This document shows, piece after piece, positions 24,038 to 32,891 of a DNA stretch of 64,000 nt (position 1 is its first letter; each line of letters begins with the position of its first letter). A program made the position numbers and the translations under genes. A model generated the notes under the pieces. The model saw only the letters and a program-made list of their open reading frames with translations. It was not told where the DNA came from and ran no database searches. The stretch is from Armatimonadetes bacterium UBA1398 (GTDB lineage: Bacteria; Armatimonadota; Zipacnadia; UBA1398), in assembly GCA_002305165.1 (NCBI GenBank), contig DBQI01000061.1, forward strand, positions 6,019 to 70,018, given 5' to 3'.

Positions 24038-24971
24038 ACACCCGCGCGCCTGTTCCTGTGAGTATCCCCAGGCGCGGACCGTATACGTTCGCCTCCAATG
24101 CCTCCAAGCCGAGGCACTCCAGCAGAGCGCAGATGATGGCCCACCCTGGCAGAATGAGGTCAGCCCTCTCCGGTTGCCGGATGAGACGTCCACGCTCCTC
24201 CTTGCCCACCGAGGCGAGGCGTTGCCCGAGGGCCGACAGGTCTGATCTGGTCAACCTGGTACCGTGGACGCACATAGGGTCGTATCTCTCCAGTTCAAGG
24301 TGCAGCGCCGCCAGGGTGCTCATGCTGCCTCCGACCCCCACCGCTCGTGCGTTCGGAGGCGCCGGCAGTCCCTCCTCCACAGAGGCGATCCGTTGGCGCG
24401 CCCAGTCTACAGCATCCCCGAGAGAGGAGGCGTCCACCGGGCCCTCCGCCCCGAGCTTGGGGAGGGCATCCAGGAGCTTCCGTGCCCCGATGGGGAATGA
24501 GTGCGTATGTGCGAGGGCGCCGGTCCACCACGCCAGTTCCGTGCTGCCGCCCCCTACGTCCGCCATGAGCACCGGGCGTCCGCCATGGGGTGGAGGCAGA
24601 CTGGCCACCACCCCCACATAGCTGAGCAGGGCCTCCTGCTGCCCCGACACTATGGCGATGGGTCCGCCAAGCGCTCGCTCCAGGCGAGCGACGACCTCCA
24701 CACGGTTGCGCAGGTCGCGCAATCCCGCTGTGGCGAAGCACGATACGTGGGCTCCGTGTGACCGAGCGGCGGCGGCTCCCGCTCGGACCTCGTCCGCCAC
24801 TCGGTCCAGCGCCTCGCCGCGCAACACGCCATCGGTGGCGATGGCATCGCCTATCCGAGTCATGGAGCCCCGGTCGTGGATCAGCGTCGGCCCACCCGCA
24901 GCCCACTCGATGACCATCGTGCGGACCGAATTGCTGCCGATGTCCACAGAAGCGCGTCTGAGCCCCGTCAT
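24009..24971 (-). CDS. Ppx/GppA family phosphatase
   Basis: About 320 residues from the ATG at 24971. Actin-like ATPase fold motifs are present: VDIGSNSVRTMV, CFATAGLRDLRN, SGQQEALLSYVG, MADVGGGSTEL and SFPIGARKLLD. The protein has only the two Ppx/GppA lobes and lacks the C-terminal HD domain of E. coli Ppx. Members hydrolyse polyphosphate or convert pppGpp to ppGpp. It lies between the SpoIIE phosphatase and DUF5693 genes in an envelope operon, a setting that does not tell which substrate is used. Confidence 0.88.
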   Translation of the reverse strand: MTGLRRASVDIGSNSVRTMVIEWAAGGPTLIHDRGSMTRIGDAIATDGVLRGEALDRVADEVRAGAAAARSHGAHVSCFATAGLRDLRNRVEVVARLERALGGPIAIVSGQQEALLSYVGVVASLPPPHGGRPVLMADVGGGSTELAWWTGALAHTHSFPIGARKLLDALPKLGAEGPVDASSLGDAVDWARQRIASVEEGLPAPPNARAVGVGGSMSTLAALHLELERYDPMCVHGTRLTRSDLSALGQRLASVGKEERGRLIRQPERADLILPGWAIICALLECLGLEALEANVYGPRLGILTGTGARVYAACRQGVA

Positions 24972-25076
24972 CACGCTGAGCCACACGGGTTGAGGATCAG
25001 GCAGGGGCCCAGAGTATGCGTCGCGCCCTTGCTGAGGAACTCGCAGTGCTTGCTTGCCACGATGCTGCGCGCGGCC

Positions 25077-26510
25077 TCACGAAACGGGACGGTTGGTGGC
25101 GCTCCCGTGACCCTCCAGGGCTTCTCCATCGCCGGCACTCCCTTCTCCAGAAAGCCGGCCTCCGCCATGTCGCCGGAGCATAATGATACCGCGGTCGTCC
25201 TCTGCGCCCGCCTCGGCAAGCACCGACCTAGCCAAACCCTCCAGGCTGCCGCCCTGCTCGAGGAGCAACTTCTCCACCCGACCGGCGACCTCTTCATCGC
25301 CCAACACCCCGTCGGTGCCGATCAGTACCGTCGCGCCCGGCTCCAACGCCAACGACCCACCACGATACTCCGGGCCCATGGTAGCTGGAATCGCCCCCGC
25401 CGGCGGTCCCCCTTCGGTGAGCCTCACCACGTCACCGCCTGAGACCAGCAACCCATGCGGCTGGCCGGCGTTGCAGTAGCGGAACTCGCCGGTGCGGGCA
25501 TCGTAGCGCGCCAGGAAGAGGGCCACGAAGACGTCGTGACGGGTGGAGCGGTCCAGAAGCTCGCTGATCTCCCTCACCGAGTCCTCCGGCCGCTCATGGT
25601 GCCGAACCGATGTCCAGAAGGCGGCATAGGCGAGGGGCATCGACGCGAGCCCAGCGAGGGTCCTCCCCGCCACATCGGCTACGCAGAACCAGTAGACATG
25701 GTCCTCTCCGGGGAGCACGGCGCAGAAGTCGCCGCTACCCAGGCCACGCTCGCTCGAGATCTCGCGCACCACGAGGTCCGCCCCAGGGATGGAGGCCTCG
25801 ACATGCGGTCGGACGGACTCGTGCATCTCCGCAGCCAGGCGCAGGGTCTGGGAGAACTCGGCAAGGTCAGCGTCGCGCCGGTCTCGCTCCGCCCGCTCAC
25901 GCTGGGCCGCCCGCGCCAGGTATCCCATGGCGAGCGCGACCAGGAGCAGGGGCACGAACTGGGGTCCGAAGGCGCTCAGCATCACAGCCCGCATGCCCGT
26001 CGCGCTTTGCCCCACGCGCACGATGTAGGCGATGATGGCGAGCAGCGACGTCGCCATGGATCCCCTCGGACCGTCTAGCAATGCGGATACCAGTACGGGG
26101 ATGTACGCCAGTGTGAAGAGCGGCTGGGCCCGCAGGACCACCGACCAACCCTCGGTGATCTCCACGGTGATACCCGAGAAGACGCGGATCCATTCGGCGA
26201 GCAGGACCACCTCGAGGGCGATGGCGGAGCGATGCAGCCACTCAGTGCGCTGCCCTCGACGTGCCGCGGCGACAGTGGCCCCGCTCACTATCACAACGAC
26301 TGCGCCGACTCCGTGGGTCGTCAGGCTGACAGTTCGTTCGGCAGCGAGCAGAGCCGAGCTCGCCAGGGCGACGAGGAGTATGCGGATGGCGCACGCGACG
26401 GAATCGATGCCGACGAATGCGGCTCTGGGCTGGAGGTTGATGGCGCCTCTGCGGTTTTCCCTGCTGGAGGGACCGGTATCGTGCTTGTTTCCGTGAGGGC
26501 CGGGGAGCAT
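25077..26510 (-). CDS. Membrane-bound SpoIIE-type PP2C phosphatase
   Basis: 477 residues. Five or six membrane helices fill residues about 40-205, a short linker helix follows, and a SpoIIE/PP2C domain covers about 235-450. It keeps the metal-binding aspartates in LGSGDFCAVL, VADVAGRTLAGLASM and IGTDGVLGDEE, and a late EDDRGIIML. Such proteins dephosphorylate anti-anti-sigma factors or related regulators. No anti-sigma partner is nearby. It is the first gene of a co-directional set with ppx, DUF5693, csaB, the barrel and the PEGA gene. AGGAG lies 12 nt before the ATG. Confidence 0.88.
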   Translation of the reverse strand: MLPGPHGNKHDTGPSSRENRRGAINLQPRAAFVGIDSVACAIRILLVALASSALLAAERTVSLTTHGVGAVVVIVSGATVAAARRGQRTEWLHRSAIALEVVLLAEWIRVFSGITVEITEGWSVVLRAQPLFTLAYIPVLVSALLDGPRGSMATSLLAIIAYIVRVGQSATGMRAVMLSAFGPQFVPLLLVALAMGYLARAAQRERAERDRRDADLAEFSQTLRLAAEMHESVRPHVEASIPGADLVVREISSERGLGSGDFCAVLPGEDHVYWFCVADVAGRTLAGLASMPLAYAAFWTSVRHHERPEDSVREISELLDRSTRHDVFVALFLARYDARTGEFRYCNAGQPHGLLVSGGDVVRLTEGGPPAGAIPATMGPEYRGGSLALEPGATVLIGTDGVLGDEEVAGRVEKLLLEQGGSLEGLARSVLAEAGAEDDRGIIMLRRHGGGRLSGEGSAGDGEALEGHGSATNRPVS

Positions 26511-26589
26511 GTTGGGTTGGAGCTCCTGGCGGACTTCTGATGGCTTACGGGGCAGAGGCTCATGCTTACTGGCTGCCCCGAGCGCCCCA

Positions 26590-26638
26590 CCCGCCCCGAG
26601 GAACGTCCTCCATAACAGAAGCCGCTCCTCGGGGCGGG
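26590..26638 (-). repeat. Perfect 13-bp inverted repeat overlapping the tRNA-Pro 3' end
   Basis: CCCGCCCCGAGGA at 26590-26602 and its exact complement at 26626-26638, with a 23-nt loop. The right-hand arm contains the tRNA-Pro 3' acceptor strand and discriminator, so in the minus-strand transcript the sequence just downstream of the tRNA could pair with the tRNA's own 3' end. It may be a terminator, a processing element, or the leftover 5' end of a second tRNA-Pro copy. Confidence 0.7.
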
Positions 26639-26702
26639 CGGATTTGAACCGCCGACCCCTGGCCCCCCATGCCAGTGCGCTACCAGGCTGCGCTACGCCC
26701 CG
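26629..26702 (-). tRNA. tRNA-Pro (GGG)
   Basis: 74 nt reading 5' to 3' on the minus strand: acceptor CGGGGCG, D-arm GCGCAGCCTGGTAGCGC, anticodon stem CTGGC/GCCAG with loop ATGGGGG (anticodon GGG, codon CCC), variable loop, T-arm with GGTTCAAATCC, acceptor CGCCCCG and discriminator A. All four stems form. The next bases are GGA, so the 3' CCA is not encoded. The T-loop and the CGGGG start are typical for tRNA-Pro. Confidence 0.95.
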
Positions 26703-26830
26703 TCATGCCCCATTCGGTCGCCGCCCACGAGGGCGATGCGATCTCCCGTGAACTGGTGGCGCCCATACTCGGGGGTGCGCGCTACCATCTCATCACGGAA
26801 GCCGTAGGGGCCCCGTATTGCTACGGGCTG

Positions 26831-27103
26831 CTACTTTACCGCATCCTTGAGCTTCTTGCCAGCGGTAAAGGCGGGAACCTTGCTCGCCGCGATCTCGATC
26901 TCCTCGTTGGTCTGAGGGTTGCGGCCCTTGCGCGCGGCCCGCTCGCGAACCTTGAAGGTCCCGAACCCGACCATGGACACCTGGTCCCCGTCGGCCAAGG
27001 CCGCGGTGATAGCCTCGAATACAGCATCCACGGCAGCCGCCGCGTTTGCCTTGGTTAGACCAGCGCTCTCCGCCACCGCATCAACTAGCTCCTGCTTCGT
27101 CAC
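26831..27103 (-). CDS. hup: DNA-binding protein HU
   Basis: 90 residues from the GTG at 27103, the usual HU length, with GGAGGTGA about 8 nt upstream. It starts VTKQELVDAVAESAGLTKANA, has the ITAALADGDQVSMVGFGTFKVRERAARKG core split by the beta-arm, the NPQTNEEI arm tip and the C-terminal VPAFTAGKKLKDAV. HU binds and bends DNA as a dimer in the nucleoid. Starts further upstream would lie inside the promoter at 27133-27161. A CCGTAG/CTACGG stem (26802-26826) lies just after the stop and may end the transcript. Confidence 0.95.
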   Translation of the reverse strand: MTKQELVDAVAESAGLTKANAAAAVDAVFEAITAALADGDQVSMVGFGTFKVRERAARKGRNPQTNEEIEIAASKVPAFTAGKKLKDAVK

Positions 27104-27132
27104 CTGAGTGGTCACCTCCGCGGGTGTTTGTG

Positions 27133-27161
27133 AGACTATGACGGGCCGGTCCATGTGTCAA
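27133..27161 (-). promoter_or_regulatory. Promoter for the HU gene
   Basis: On the minus strand, a perfect TTGACA (27156-27161), 17-bp spacer, then TAGTCT (27133-27138). It predicts a leader of roughly 23 nt before the GTG at 27103 and supports that start. Confidence 0.6.
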
Positions 27162-27207
27162 CGTGGACCGCGCGCAATGCGCTCCTGCTCCGGTTGTCTC
27201 GGGCCGA

Positions 27208-28248
27208 TCACTCCGGCCTTATTACATGACTCTCGTCGATCTCGTCTTTCGGCGCCCGCTGCATCAGCCGGACCGATGCCTCGCGCGCGGTCACTACTCC
27301 AGAGATCACATCGCTGATGGCGTCCGCGATGGGAGCTTCCACCCCCAGCCTCGCCGCCAACTGCTTCGCTGCCGTCGTCGTCGGCACTCCCTCGGCAACC
27401 TGCCCAAGTTCCGCAAGGATATCGCCGAGAGGGCGCCCCTCCCCGAGCCCCTTCCCCACACGGTAGTTCCGGCTCTTCACCGACACGCTGGTGGCCATGA
27501 GGTCACCGAGTCCTGACAGCCCCCGGAAGGTAGCCGGCAGCGCGCCAAGTGATACCCCAATTCTCGTGATCTCCGCAAGCCCTCTTGTTAGCAAGGTCGC
27601 TTTGGTGTTGTCACCAAAACCTAGACCATCGTTCATGCCGGCGCCGATGGCGACGACATTCTTCAGCGCTCCGCCGAGCTCGACGCCGATGGTATCGGGA
27701 TTGCTGTAGACCCTCAGCGTCGGGCAGCTGAAGGCTTCAAGCGCGGCGCACATCGAGCGCCGCGAGGGACCGGACACGACCGTTGCGCTGGGCATTCCGG
27801 CGACAACCTCGAGTGCTAGGTTCGGTCCGGACAGCGCGACGATCCTAGCGGGGTCCAGGTCGGCACTCTCAGCGAGCACCTGAGTCATCCGCCGTCCCGT
27901 ACGCGGGCACAGGCCCTTGGTCGCGCTGACCACGACGGCTTCAGGATCCAGATCCGGGGCGAGTGAACGCGCGGCCAGCTCGACGCCAGCCGCTGGCACA
28001 GCGACGACAACCAAGTCAGCCTCGCCCACCACCTCGCCGAGGTCATCCGCCGCGCTCACTCCCGACGGCAGCTCCACGTGCGGAAGGTAGCGGTGGTTGC
28101 GAGAATGGAGCGCGATGTCAGCACGGACGTCAGGGTCAAGGTCCCACATCATGACCCGGTGGCCGTTCCGGCCAAGCAGCACCCCGAGAGCGGAGCCCCA
28201 ACTGCCGCCCCCGATGACGCCGACCCTCTTGATCGAACGCGACGTCAT
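27208..28248 (-). CDS. gpsA: NAD(P)-dependent glycerol-3-phosphate dehydrogenase
   Basis: 346 residues from the ATG at 28248. The Rossmann start VGVIGGGSWGSALGVLLGRNGH, the VSATKGLCP and LSGPNLALEV motifs, and the C-terminal domain with GGALKNVVAIGAGMNDGLGFGDNTKA and FRGLSGLGDLMATSVS are diagnostic. The catalytic lysine is in GALKN. It makes sn-glycerol 3-phosphate from dihydroxyacetone phosphate for phospholipid synthesis. The ATG overlaps the plsY stop as ATGA, so the two are translationally coupled, which fits consecutive steps of lipid synthesis. Confidence 0.96.
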   Translation of the reverse strand: MTSRSIKRVGVIGGGSWGSALGVLLGRNGHRVMMWDLDPDVRADIALHSRNHRYLPHVELPSGVSAADDLGEVVGEADLVVVAVPAAGVELAARSLAPDLDPEAVVVSATKGLCPRTGRRMTQVLAESADLDPARIVALSGPNLALEVVAGMPSATVVSGPSRRSMCAALEAFSCPTLRVYSNPDTIGVELGGALKNVVAIGAGMNDGLGFGDNTKATLLTRGLAEITRIGVSLGALPATFRGLSGLGDLMATSVSVKSRNYRVGKGLGEGRPLGDILAELGQVAEGVPTTTAAKQLAARLGVEAPIADAISDVISGVVTAREASVRLMQRAPKDEIDESHVIRPE

Positions 28249-28859
28249 GGACGCCCGACCCTGGGTTCCGTCCGTGTGGCCAGACGCGAGATGTTGGCAC
28301 GGTGCGTGTAGGCCATCAGCAACGCCATGACCAGCGCCCAGAGCACGTAGAAGCCACCATAGTCCGGATCGATGCCGAGCCAATACCCGACCGAGACGGC
28401 GGCCACGAGAGACCCCATCGACACGTAGCGGTAGATGGCCACGACGACAACCCACACCACTAGCGCCAGGATGCCCGCCAATGGGCTGATCGCCATCACA
28501 GTGCCCACCCCGGTAGCGATCCCCTTCCCGCCCTTGAAGTGCAGCAGGAAGGACCAGATGTGCCCGACGATGACGGCGGTCGCCGCGAGGCAGATAGTCA
28601 CCGCTTGGCCCTGAAACCAACTGCGGGCTATCAGTACTGGGACTAGGCCCTTCAGGAAGTCCAGGACGAAGACCAATAGGCCCCAGCTCGGCCCCAGACT
28701 CCGGTACACGTTGGTGGCGCCGATGTTCCCGCTTCCGACGCGAGTCACATCGGTGCCGCGGAGCGCACCGATGAGCTTCCCGAAGGGAATGGACCCCACC
28801 ACATAGCATGCGGCCAAGACGATGAGTGCGCCCACCCAGTTCCCGAAGCTACCCGGCAT
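28245..28859 (-). CDS. plsY: Acyl-phosphate:glycerol-3-phosphate acyltransferase PlsY
   Basis: 204 residues from the ATG at 28859, 7 nt after AGGAGG. Five or so membrane helices are present. The conserved loops read GSIPFGKLIG, RVGSGNIGATNVYRSLG and FLLHFKGGKGIATGVG, the three PlsY motifs that hold the phosphate and acyl-phosphate. It acylates position 1 of glycerol 3-phosphate in the inner membrane, using the product of the downstream gpsA. It follows der by 12-18 bp. Confidence 0.96.
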   Translation of the reverse strand: MPGSFGNWVGALIVLAACYVVGSIPFGKLIGALRGTDVTRVGSGNIGATNVYRSLGPSWGLLVFVLDFLKGLVPVLIARSWFQGQAVTICLAATAVIVGHIWSFLLHFKGGKGIATGVGTVMAISPLAGILALVVWVVVVAIYRYVSMGSLVAAVSVGYWLGIDPDYGGFYVLWALVMALLMAYTHRANISRLATRTEPRVGRP

Positions 28860-28877
28860 CTCCACGCCTCCTATTGG

Positions 28878-30293
28878 CTACTGACTCGCTTGCTCCCGAG
28901 TCCTCTCGCGCGCCACGAACCGGATGGGTGTTCCATCCAGGCCGAAGGCCTCGCGGATCTGGTTCCTGAGATAGCGCTCATAACCGAAGTGCATCAACTG
29001 CGGATCGTTCACGAAGAGCACGATCGTCGGCGGACACGACTCCGCCTGGGTCGCGTAGTAGACCTTCATCCGTCGGCCTCGCCTCATAGAGGGCGGATGC
29101 TCGATGGATGCGTCCAGGATCAGCCGGTTCAGCTTCGCGGTGGGAATCCGCGCCGAGTACTGGCGGTAGGACTCCAGGACCTGTGGGAACACCGTCGACA
29201 GCCCCCGTCCGGTCAGGGCCGACACGAAGAGAACTGGCGAGTAGGACAGGAAGGCCAGTCGGTCTCGCACCTGTCTCTCGAAGTCCTTCTCGAACAGACG
29301 CTCCTGTCTCCGCCGCTGCGCCGGTGTCAGCGGGTCCTCGAGCACGTACGGCAGGTCCGGCATCGGCGGCGGATCCACGACCAAATCCCACTTGTTGACC
29401 ACCACGAGTACGAGCTTCCCCTGCTCGTGGGCATACCCGGCGATCCGCTGGTCTTGCTCGCCCAGCCCCTCACCGGCATCCAACACGAGAAGCACAAGGT
29501 CCGAGCGATCCACGGCGCGAAGGGCCCGGACAACGCTGTAGTATTCCACATCCCCAGTGACGTTGCCCTTCTTGCGCATCCCTGCCGTATCGGTGAGGAG
29601 CACCCTCCCCTCGGGCAGTTCGACGAGCGTGTCCAAGGCATCGCGCGTCGTGCCCGGCACGTCGCTGACGAGAGAGCGCTCCTCCCCGCACAGGGCATTC
29701 AGCAAAGAGGACTTGCCCACATTGGGCCGTCCCACGATGGCCACCGACACGTCGTGCTCGGCCGCCTCCCCCACTTCATCCGCCTCTGTCTGGCCCTCAT
29801 CAGGCTCAGGGAGGAGATCAGTGATCGCCTCGTAGAGATGAGGGAGGTTCAGGTTCTCGCGGGCAGAGATGGGGACGACCTCATCGAAGCCGAACTCGAG
29901 GAACTCGTAGGGATCGGGCTTGTTCGACTCGACCTTGTTGACGACCACGATCGTCGGCTTATCGGCGCGGCGGACGAGTCGCGCGACCTCGCGGTCCGTC
30001 GGAAGCAGGCCCTCGCGCCCATCGACCAGGAACAGGATCACGTCGGCTTCCGACATGGCATGGATGGCCTGACCTGCGACATCCTCGGCGAGCCACTCCG
30101 CCGGCGCATCGGCCAGCCCGCCCGTGTCTATGAGCGTCACGACTCGGTCGTCGATCTCCACATCGGCATACAGCCGGTCTCGGGTCACGCCCGGCTCATC
30201 GTCCATGATGGCGTAGCGACGACGGCACATCCGGTTGAACAGCGTCGATTTGCCCACATTGGTCCGACCAACCAGGGCCACTATGGGTTTCAC
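28878..30293 (-). CDS. der: Ribosome-associated GTPase Der (EngA)
   Basis: 471 residues from a GTG at 30293 that overlaps the upstream DUF512 stop as GTGA. Two GTPase domains in tandem are seen: GRTNVGKS with DTGG and NKVE in the first, GRPNVGKS (about residue 190) with DTAGMRKKG and NKWD in the second. A KH-like C-terminal domain follows (KVYYATQAESCPPTIVLFVN). Der is needed for 50S subunit assembly. A 14-residue acidic stretch (EPDEGQTEADEVGEAAE) links the two domains. Confidence 0.97.
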   Translation of the reverse strand: MKPIVALVGRTNVGKSTLFNRMCRRRYAIMDDEPGVTRDRLYADVEIDDRVVTLIDTGGLADAPAEWLAEDVAGQAIHAMSEADVILFLVDGREGLLPTDREVARLVRRADKPTIVVVNKVESNKPDPYEFLEFGFDEVVPISARENLNLPHLYEAITDLLPEPDEGQTEADEVGEAAEHDVSVAIVGRPNVGKSSLLNALCGEERSLVSDVPGTTRDALDTLVELPEGRVLLTDTAGMRKKGNVTGDVEYYSVVRALRAVDRSDLVLLVLDAGEGLGEQDQRIAGYAHEQGKLVLVVVNKWDLVVDPPPMPDLPYVLEDPLTPAQRRRQERLFEKDFERQVRDRLAFLSYSPVLFVSALTGRGLSTVFPQVLESYRQYSARIPTAKLNRLILDASIEHPPSMRRGRRMKVYYATQAESCPPTIVLFVNDPQLMHFGYERYLRNQIREAFGLDGTPIRFVARERTREQASQ

Positions 30294-31600
30294 GTGGCGT
30301 CGCCTCTCCTCCGTAGGAGTCGCACCAGACCGGCTGCGTCCTCCACCACATCGAGCGTGCCTCCAAGCCGCTCCACGCGCCGCTGAAGCTCCGCGAGTTG
30401 CAGGCCATCGATCAGTAGGCCCTCGGCGCTGACGCAGACCTCAGGCAGGAGGTAGCTCCCTCCCCCATGCTCGCGGATGGTCTGCCACAGGTCCTCGCCG
30501 GCCATCAGTCCCGCCACGGTTACGGTCTCGCCAAGGTAGCGATTCGGTACCGCGACGACCTCGAGGCGACCTCCTAAGCCCACTGAGTCTAACACCTCAC
30601 GCAGGAATGGGGCGGCGCTCGTTCCCGTGAGAGCCGTATAGCGCGGCCCTTCGTGCAGACCTTGGCCGCGGCGCTTCATCGAGCGGCCGAGTTCGTCTCG
30701 GAAGAGCCCGCACATCCCGATGCCGTTCTCGACCTGGGGGTAGTCCTCATACTCCCGACCGGCCGGGATGGGAAGCCCGGCCAGCAGATAGAGCTCATCG
30801 GCGCCGAAGCAGAACCGAGTGCCGATGGTGTGTAGGAAGCGAGCCTGCCACTGGTGGATGCAGCCAAGAGTCTGTCGAGCCAAGTCGCCGCACACCGGCT
30901 CGATGCGGGGTTCCCGGGACCGATGGCTCGTGAGCCCGACCGGCACGATACCCAGAGAGGCCACCCTGGGATGGCGGGCGGCGAGAGCTTCGACGGTGTC
31001 CGCGAGCACATGGCCGTCGTTCAGGCCAGGCGCCATGACGACCTGCGTGTGGACCGTGATGCCCCCGTCGAGCAACCGCCAGAGCACCTCCAGGCCACGC
31101 GACGCCTCTTTTGACCGGAAGAGCCGTCTGCGGACCGACGGATCGACGCAGTGCACGGAGACGTAGAGCGGCGACAGGCGCATGCGCAGGATGCGTTCCA
31201 CGTCCTCGTCACTCACGTTGCTCAGGGTTACGAAGTTGCCATCCAAGAACGACAGTCGGTAGTCGTCATCGTAGAGCAGAGTCGACGCCCGGGCATCAGA
31301 CGGCATCTGGTTCACGAAGCAGAAGACGCAGTGGTTGTTGCACTCCATGAGACCATCGAACAGCGGTGAGCCGAACTCCACGCCGAGTCCATCGTCGAGG
31401 TCCTTCTCGATCTCGATCTCCAGCATCTCCCCGCCGGCCTTGCGCACGAGGACGGTTACCTCCTCGGAGGCCAAATGGAAGCGATAGTCGATGACGTCGC
31501 GGAGGGAGTGGCCGTCGACCGCGAGGATCTCATCGCCAGGTTCGAGGCCGACTGCCCGACCGATTCCATCCTCGTCTACGCTCTGTATGATCGCTCCCAA
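30290..31600 (-). CDS. DUF512 protein (PDZ plus radical SAM-like)
   Basis: 436 residues from a TTG at 31600, 10 nt after GGAGG; there is no ATG near and the frame further upstream is not domain-like. Residues 1-60 form a PDZ-like domain (IGRAVGLEPGDEILAVDG). A Cys-x3-Cys-x2-Cys motif (Cys87, Cys91, Cys94 in ECNNHCVFCF) suggests an iron-sulfur radical SAM-type core, followed by the DUF512 domain. The function is unknown, but the gene is often next to der, as here (GTGA overlap). Confidence 0.85.
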   Translation of the reverse strand: MGAIIQSVDEDGIGRAVGLEPGDEILAVDGHSLRDVIDYRFHLASEEVTVLVRKAGGEMLEIEIEKDLDDGLGVEFGSPLFDGLMECNNHCVFCFVNQMPSDARASTLLYDDDYRLSFLDGNFVTLSNVSDEDVERILRMRLSPLYVSVHCVDPSVRRRLFRSKEASRGLEVLWRLLDGGITVHTQVVMAPGLNDGHVLADTVEALAARHPRVASLGIVPVGLTSHRSREPRIEPVCGDLARQTLGCIHQWQARFLHTIGTRFCFGADELYLLAGLPIPAGREYEDYPQVENGIGMCGLFRDELGRSMKRRGQGLHEGPRYTALTGTSAAPFLREVLDSVGLGGRLEVVAVPNRYLGETVTVAGLMAGEDLWQTIREHGGGSYLLPEVCVSAEGLLIDGLQLAELQRRVERLGGTLDVVEDAAGLVRLLRRRGDAT

Positions 31601-31834
31601 CGACGTACAGCCTCCTATGGACCGCGGCGCAGGACCGACGCAGCCACGTCGGGAATAGGCCGGGCGGTGGCCGATTGGGCGAACGTGATGCACGCCCGCC
31701 GGGAACGTCCGGCATGCGGACCATTGTACGCCCCTCGGGGCTGTCGCGCGTTGGAGAGGTTCGAGTTCGATGGCGGGAGCACCCGAAACCGGCCTGCGGC
31801 CGCCGAAACGATTCGAACAGGAGCTGTCCACGGA

Positions 31835-32728
31835 GTGACGGTTCAGCATATCGGCGTCACTGAGGTTCGATCCGCCGCTATCGCGACGTGGGACTTCGGT
31901 CTCCGCGCGGTGGTCGAGACGGGCCACGCGATCACCTCCGGGGCCTCGCTGCTCGACGCGGTCGAACGCGGCGTGAATGTGGTGGAGCTTGACGCCTCTG
32001 TAGCGACCGTTGGCTACGGAGGAGCCCCGAACGCCGCGGGCGTGATGGAGATGGACGCGGCGGTAATGGTTGGCGCCGATCTGAGCGTCGGGGCCGTTGC
32101 GGGTCTACAGCGGTGCCGCCGTCCCATCTCCGTGGCTCGCGCGGTGCACGACCACTGCCGGCACTCCATGCTCGTGGGATCTGGGGCCGCCGAGTTCGCG
32201 CGGCAGCATGGCTTCCCCGAGGAGGACGCTCTGTCCGAGGCTGCTCGAGCCGCATACGAGGAGTGGGTGGCGACACAGGCGCCGGGCACGGTCCACGGAC
32301 ATGATACCTTGGGCCTCTGCGCTCTGGATGCCACGGGGCATCTTGTGGCCGCATGCTCGACCAGTGGCATCAGCTTCAAGCATCCCGGTCGCGTCGGGGA
32401 CTCGCCGATCGTCGGCAGCGGGCTTTACGCTGACAACCGCGCGGGCGCCGCGGCGGCCACAGGCGATGGAGACCACATCCAGCGGTTCTGCTTGAGCTTC
32501 CTCGCCGTAGAGTTGATGCGAGCCGGCGCCACTGCCATGGAGGCGTGCCGCCAGGCTGTGCAACGCGTTCTCGATACGCCGGGAGGCCCGCCCACCCGTG
32601 AGGTCAGCCTCGTGGCGTTGTCGCCGGAGGGCGATCTGGGCGCAGCCACCCTCCTCGAACGCTTCGAGTATGCAGTCTGGAACGCCAGCGGGGCCGAGGT
32701 CCGCTGTGTCGTGGCCGCGGACTCTTGA
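31835..32728 (+). CDS. N4-(beta-N-acetylglucosaminyl)-L-asparaginase / type 2 asparaginase family
   Basis: 297 residues from a GTG at 31835. The Ntn-hydrolase fold shows ATVGYGGAPNAAGVMEMDAAVM near the N-terminus and the self-cleavage site GHDTLGLCALD, with Thr158 expected as the new N-terminal nucleophile. GDSPIVGSGLYADN gives the substrate-binding loop. Members split N-linked glycoasparagines or isoaspartyl peptides. No signal peptide is seen, so a cytosolic role is likely. It is divergent from the DUF512-der-plsY-gpsA set. Confidence 0.88.
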   Translation: MTVQHIGVTEVRSAAIATWDFGLRAVVETGHAITSGASLLDAVERGVNVVELDASVATVGYGGAPNAAGVMEMDAAVMVGADLSVGAVAGLQRCRRPISVARAVHDHCRHSMLVGSGAAEFARQHGFPEEDALSEAARAAYEEWVATQAPGTVHGHDTLGLCALDATGHLVAACSTSGISFKHPGRVGDSPIVGSGLYADNRAGAAAATGDGDHIQRFCLSFLAVELMRAGATAMEACRQAVQRVLDTPGGPPTREVSLVALSPEGDLGAATLLERFEYAVWNASGAEVRCVVAADS

Positions 32729-32891
32729 GCGACTAGGAAGAGCGTCCCGAGGGTGTTCCTGCCTCCAGTGAATCCACCCTCATAACGAGCAGCTTCCTGC
32801 CACCCCTCCCATCAAGGAGAACCGCGCTTCCCCGCCGTATCAGATCCCCGCAGTGCGGCCCGTCACCCGGCCGCGAGAGGAGCGCAACGCG

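Noticed and set aside
27208..28809. Single 533-codon protein across plsY and gpsA
   Set aside because: The first part is an out-of-frame reading of plsY; GpsA starts at 28248 with an ATGA overlap.
28890..30386. 498-codon open frame antisense to der
   Set aside because: Lies opposite the Der GTPase with no domain features; composition effect of high-GC third positions.
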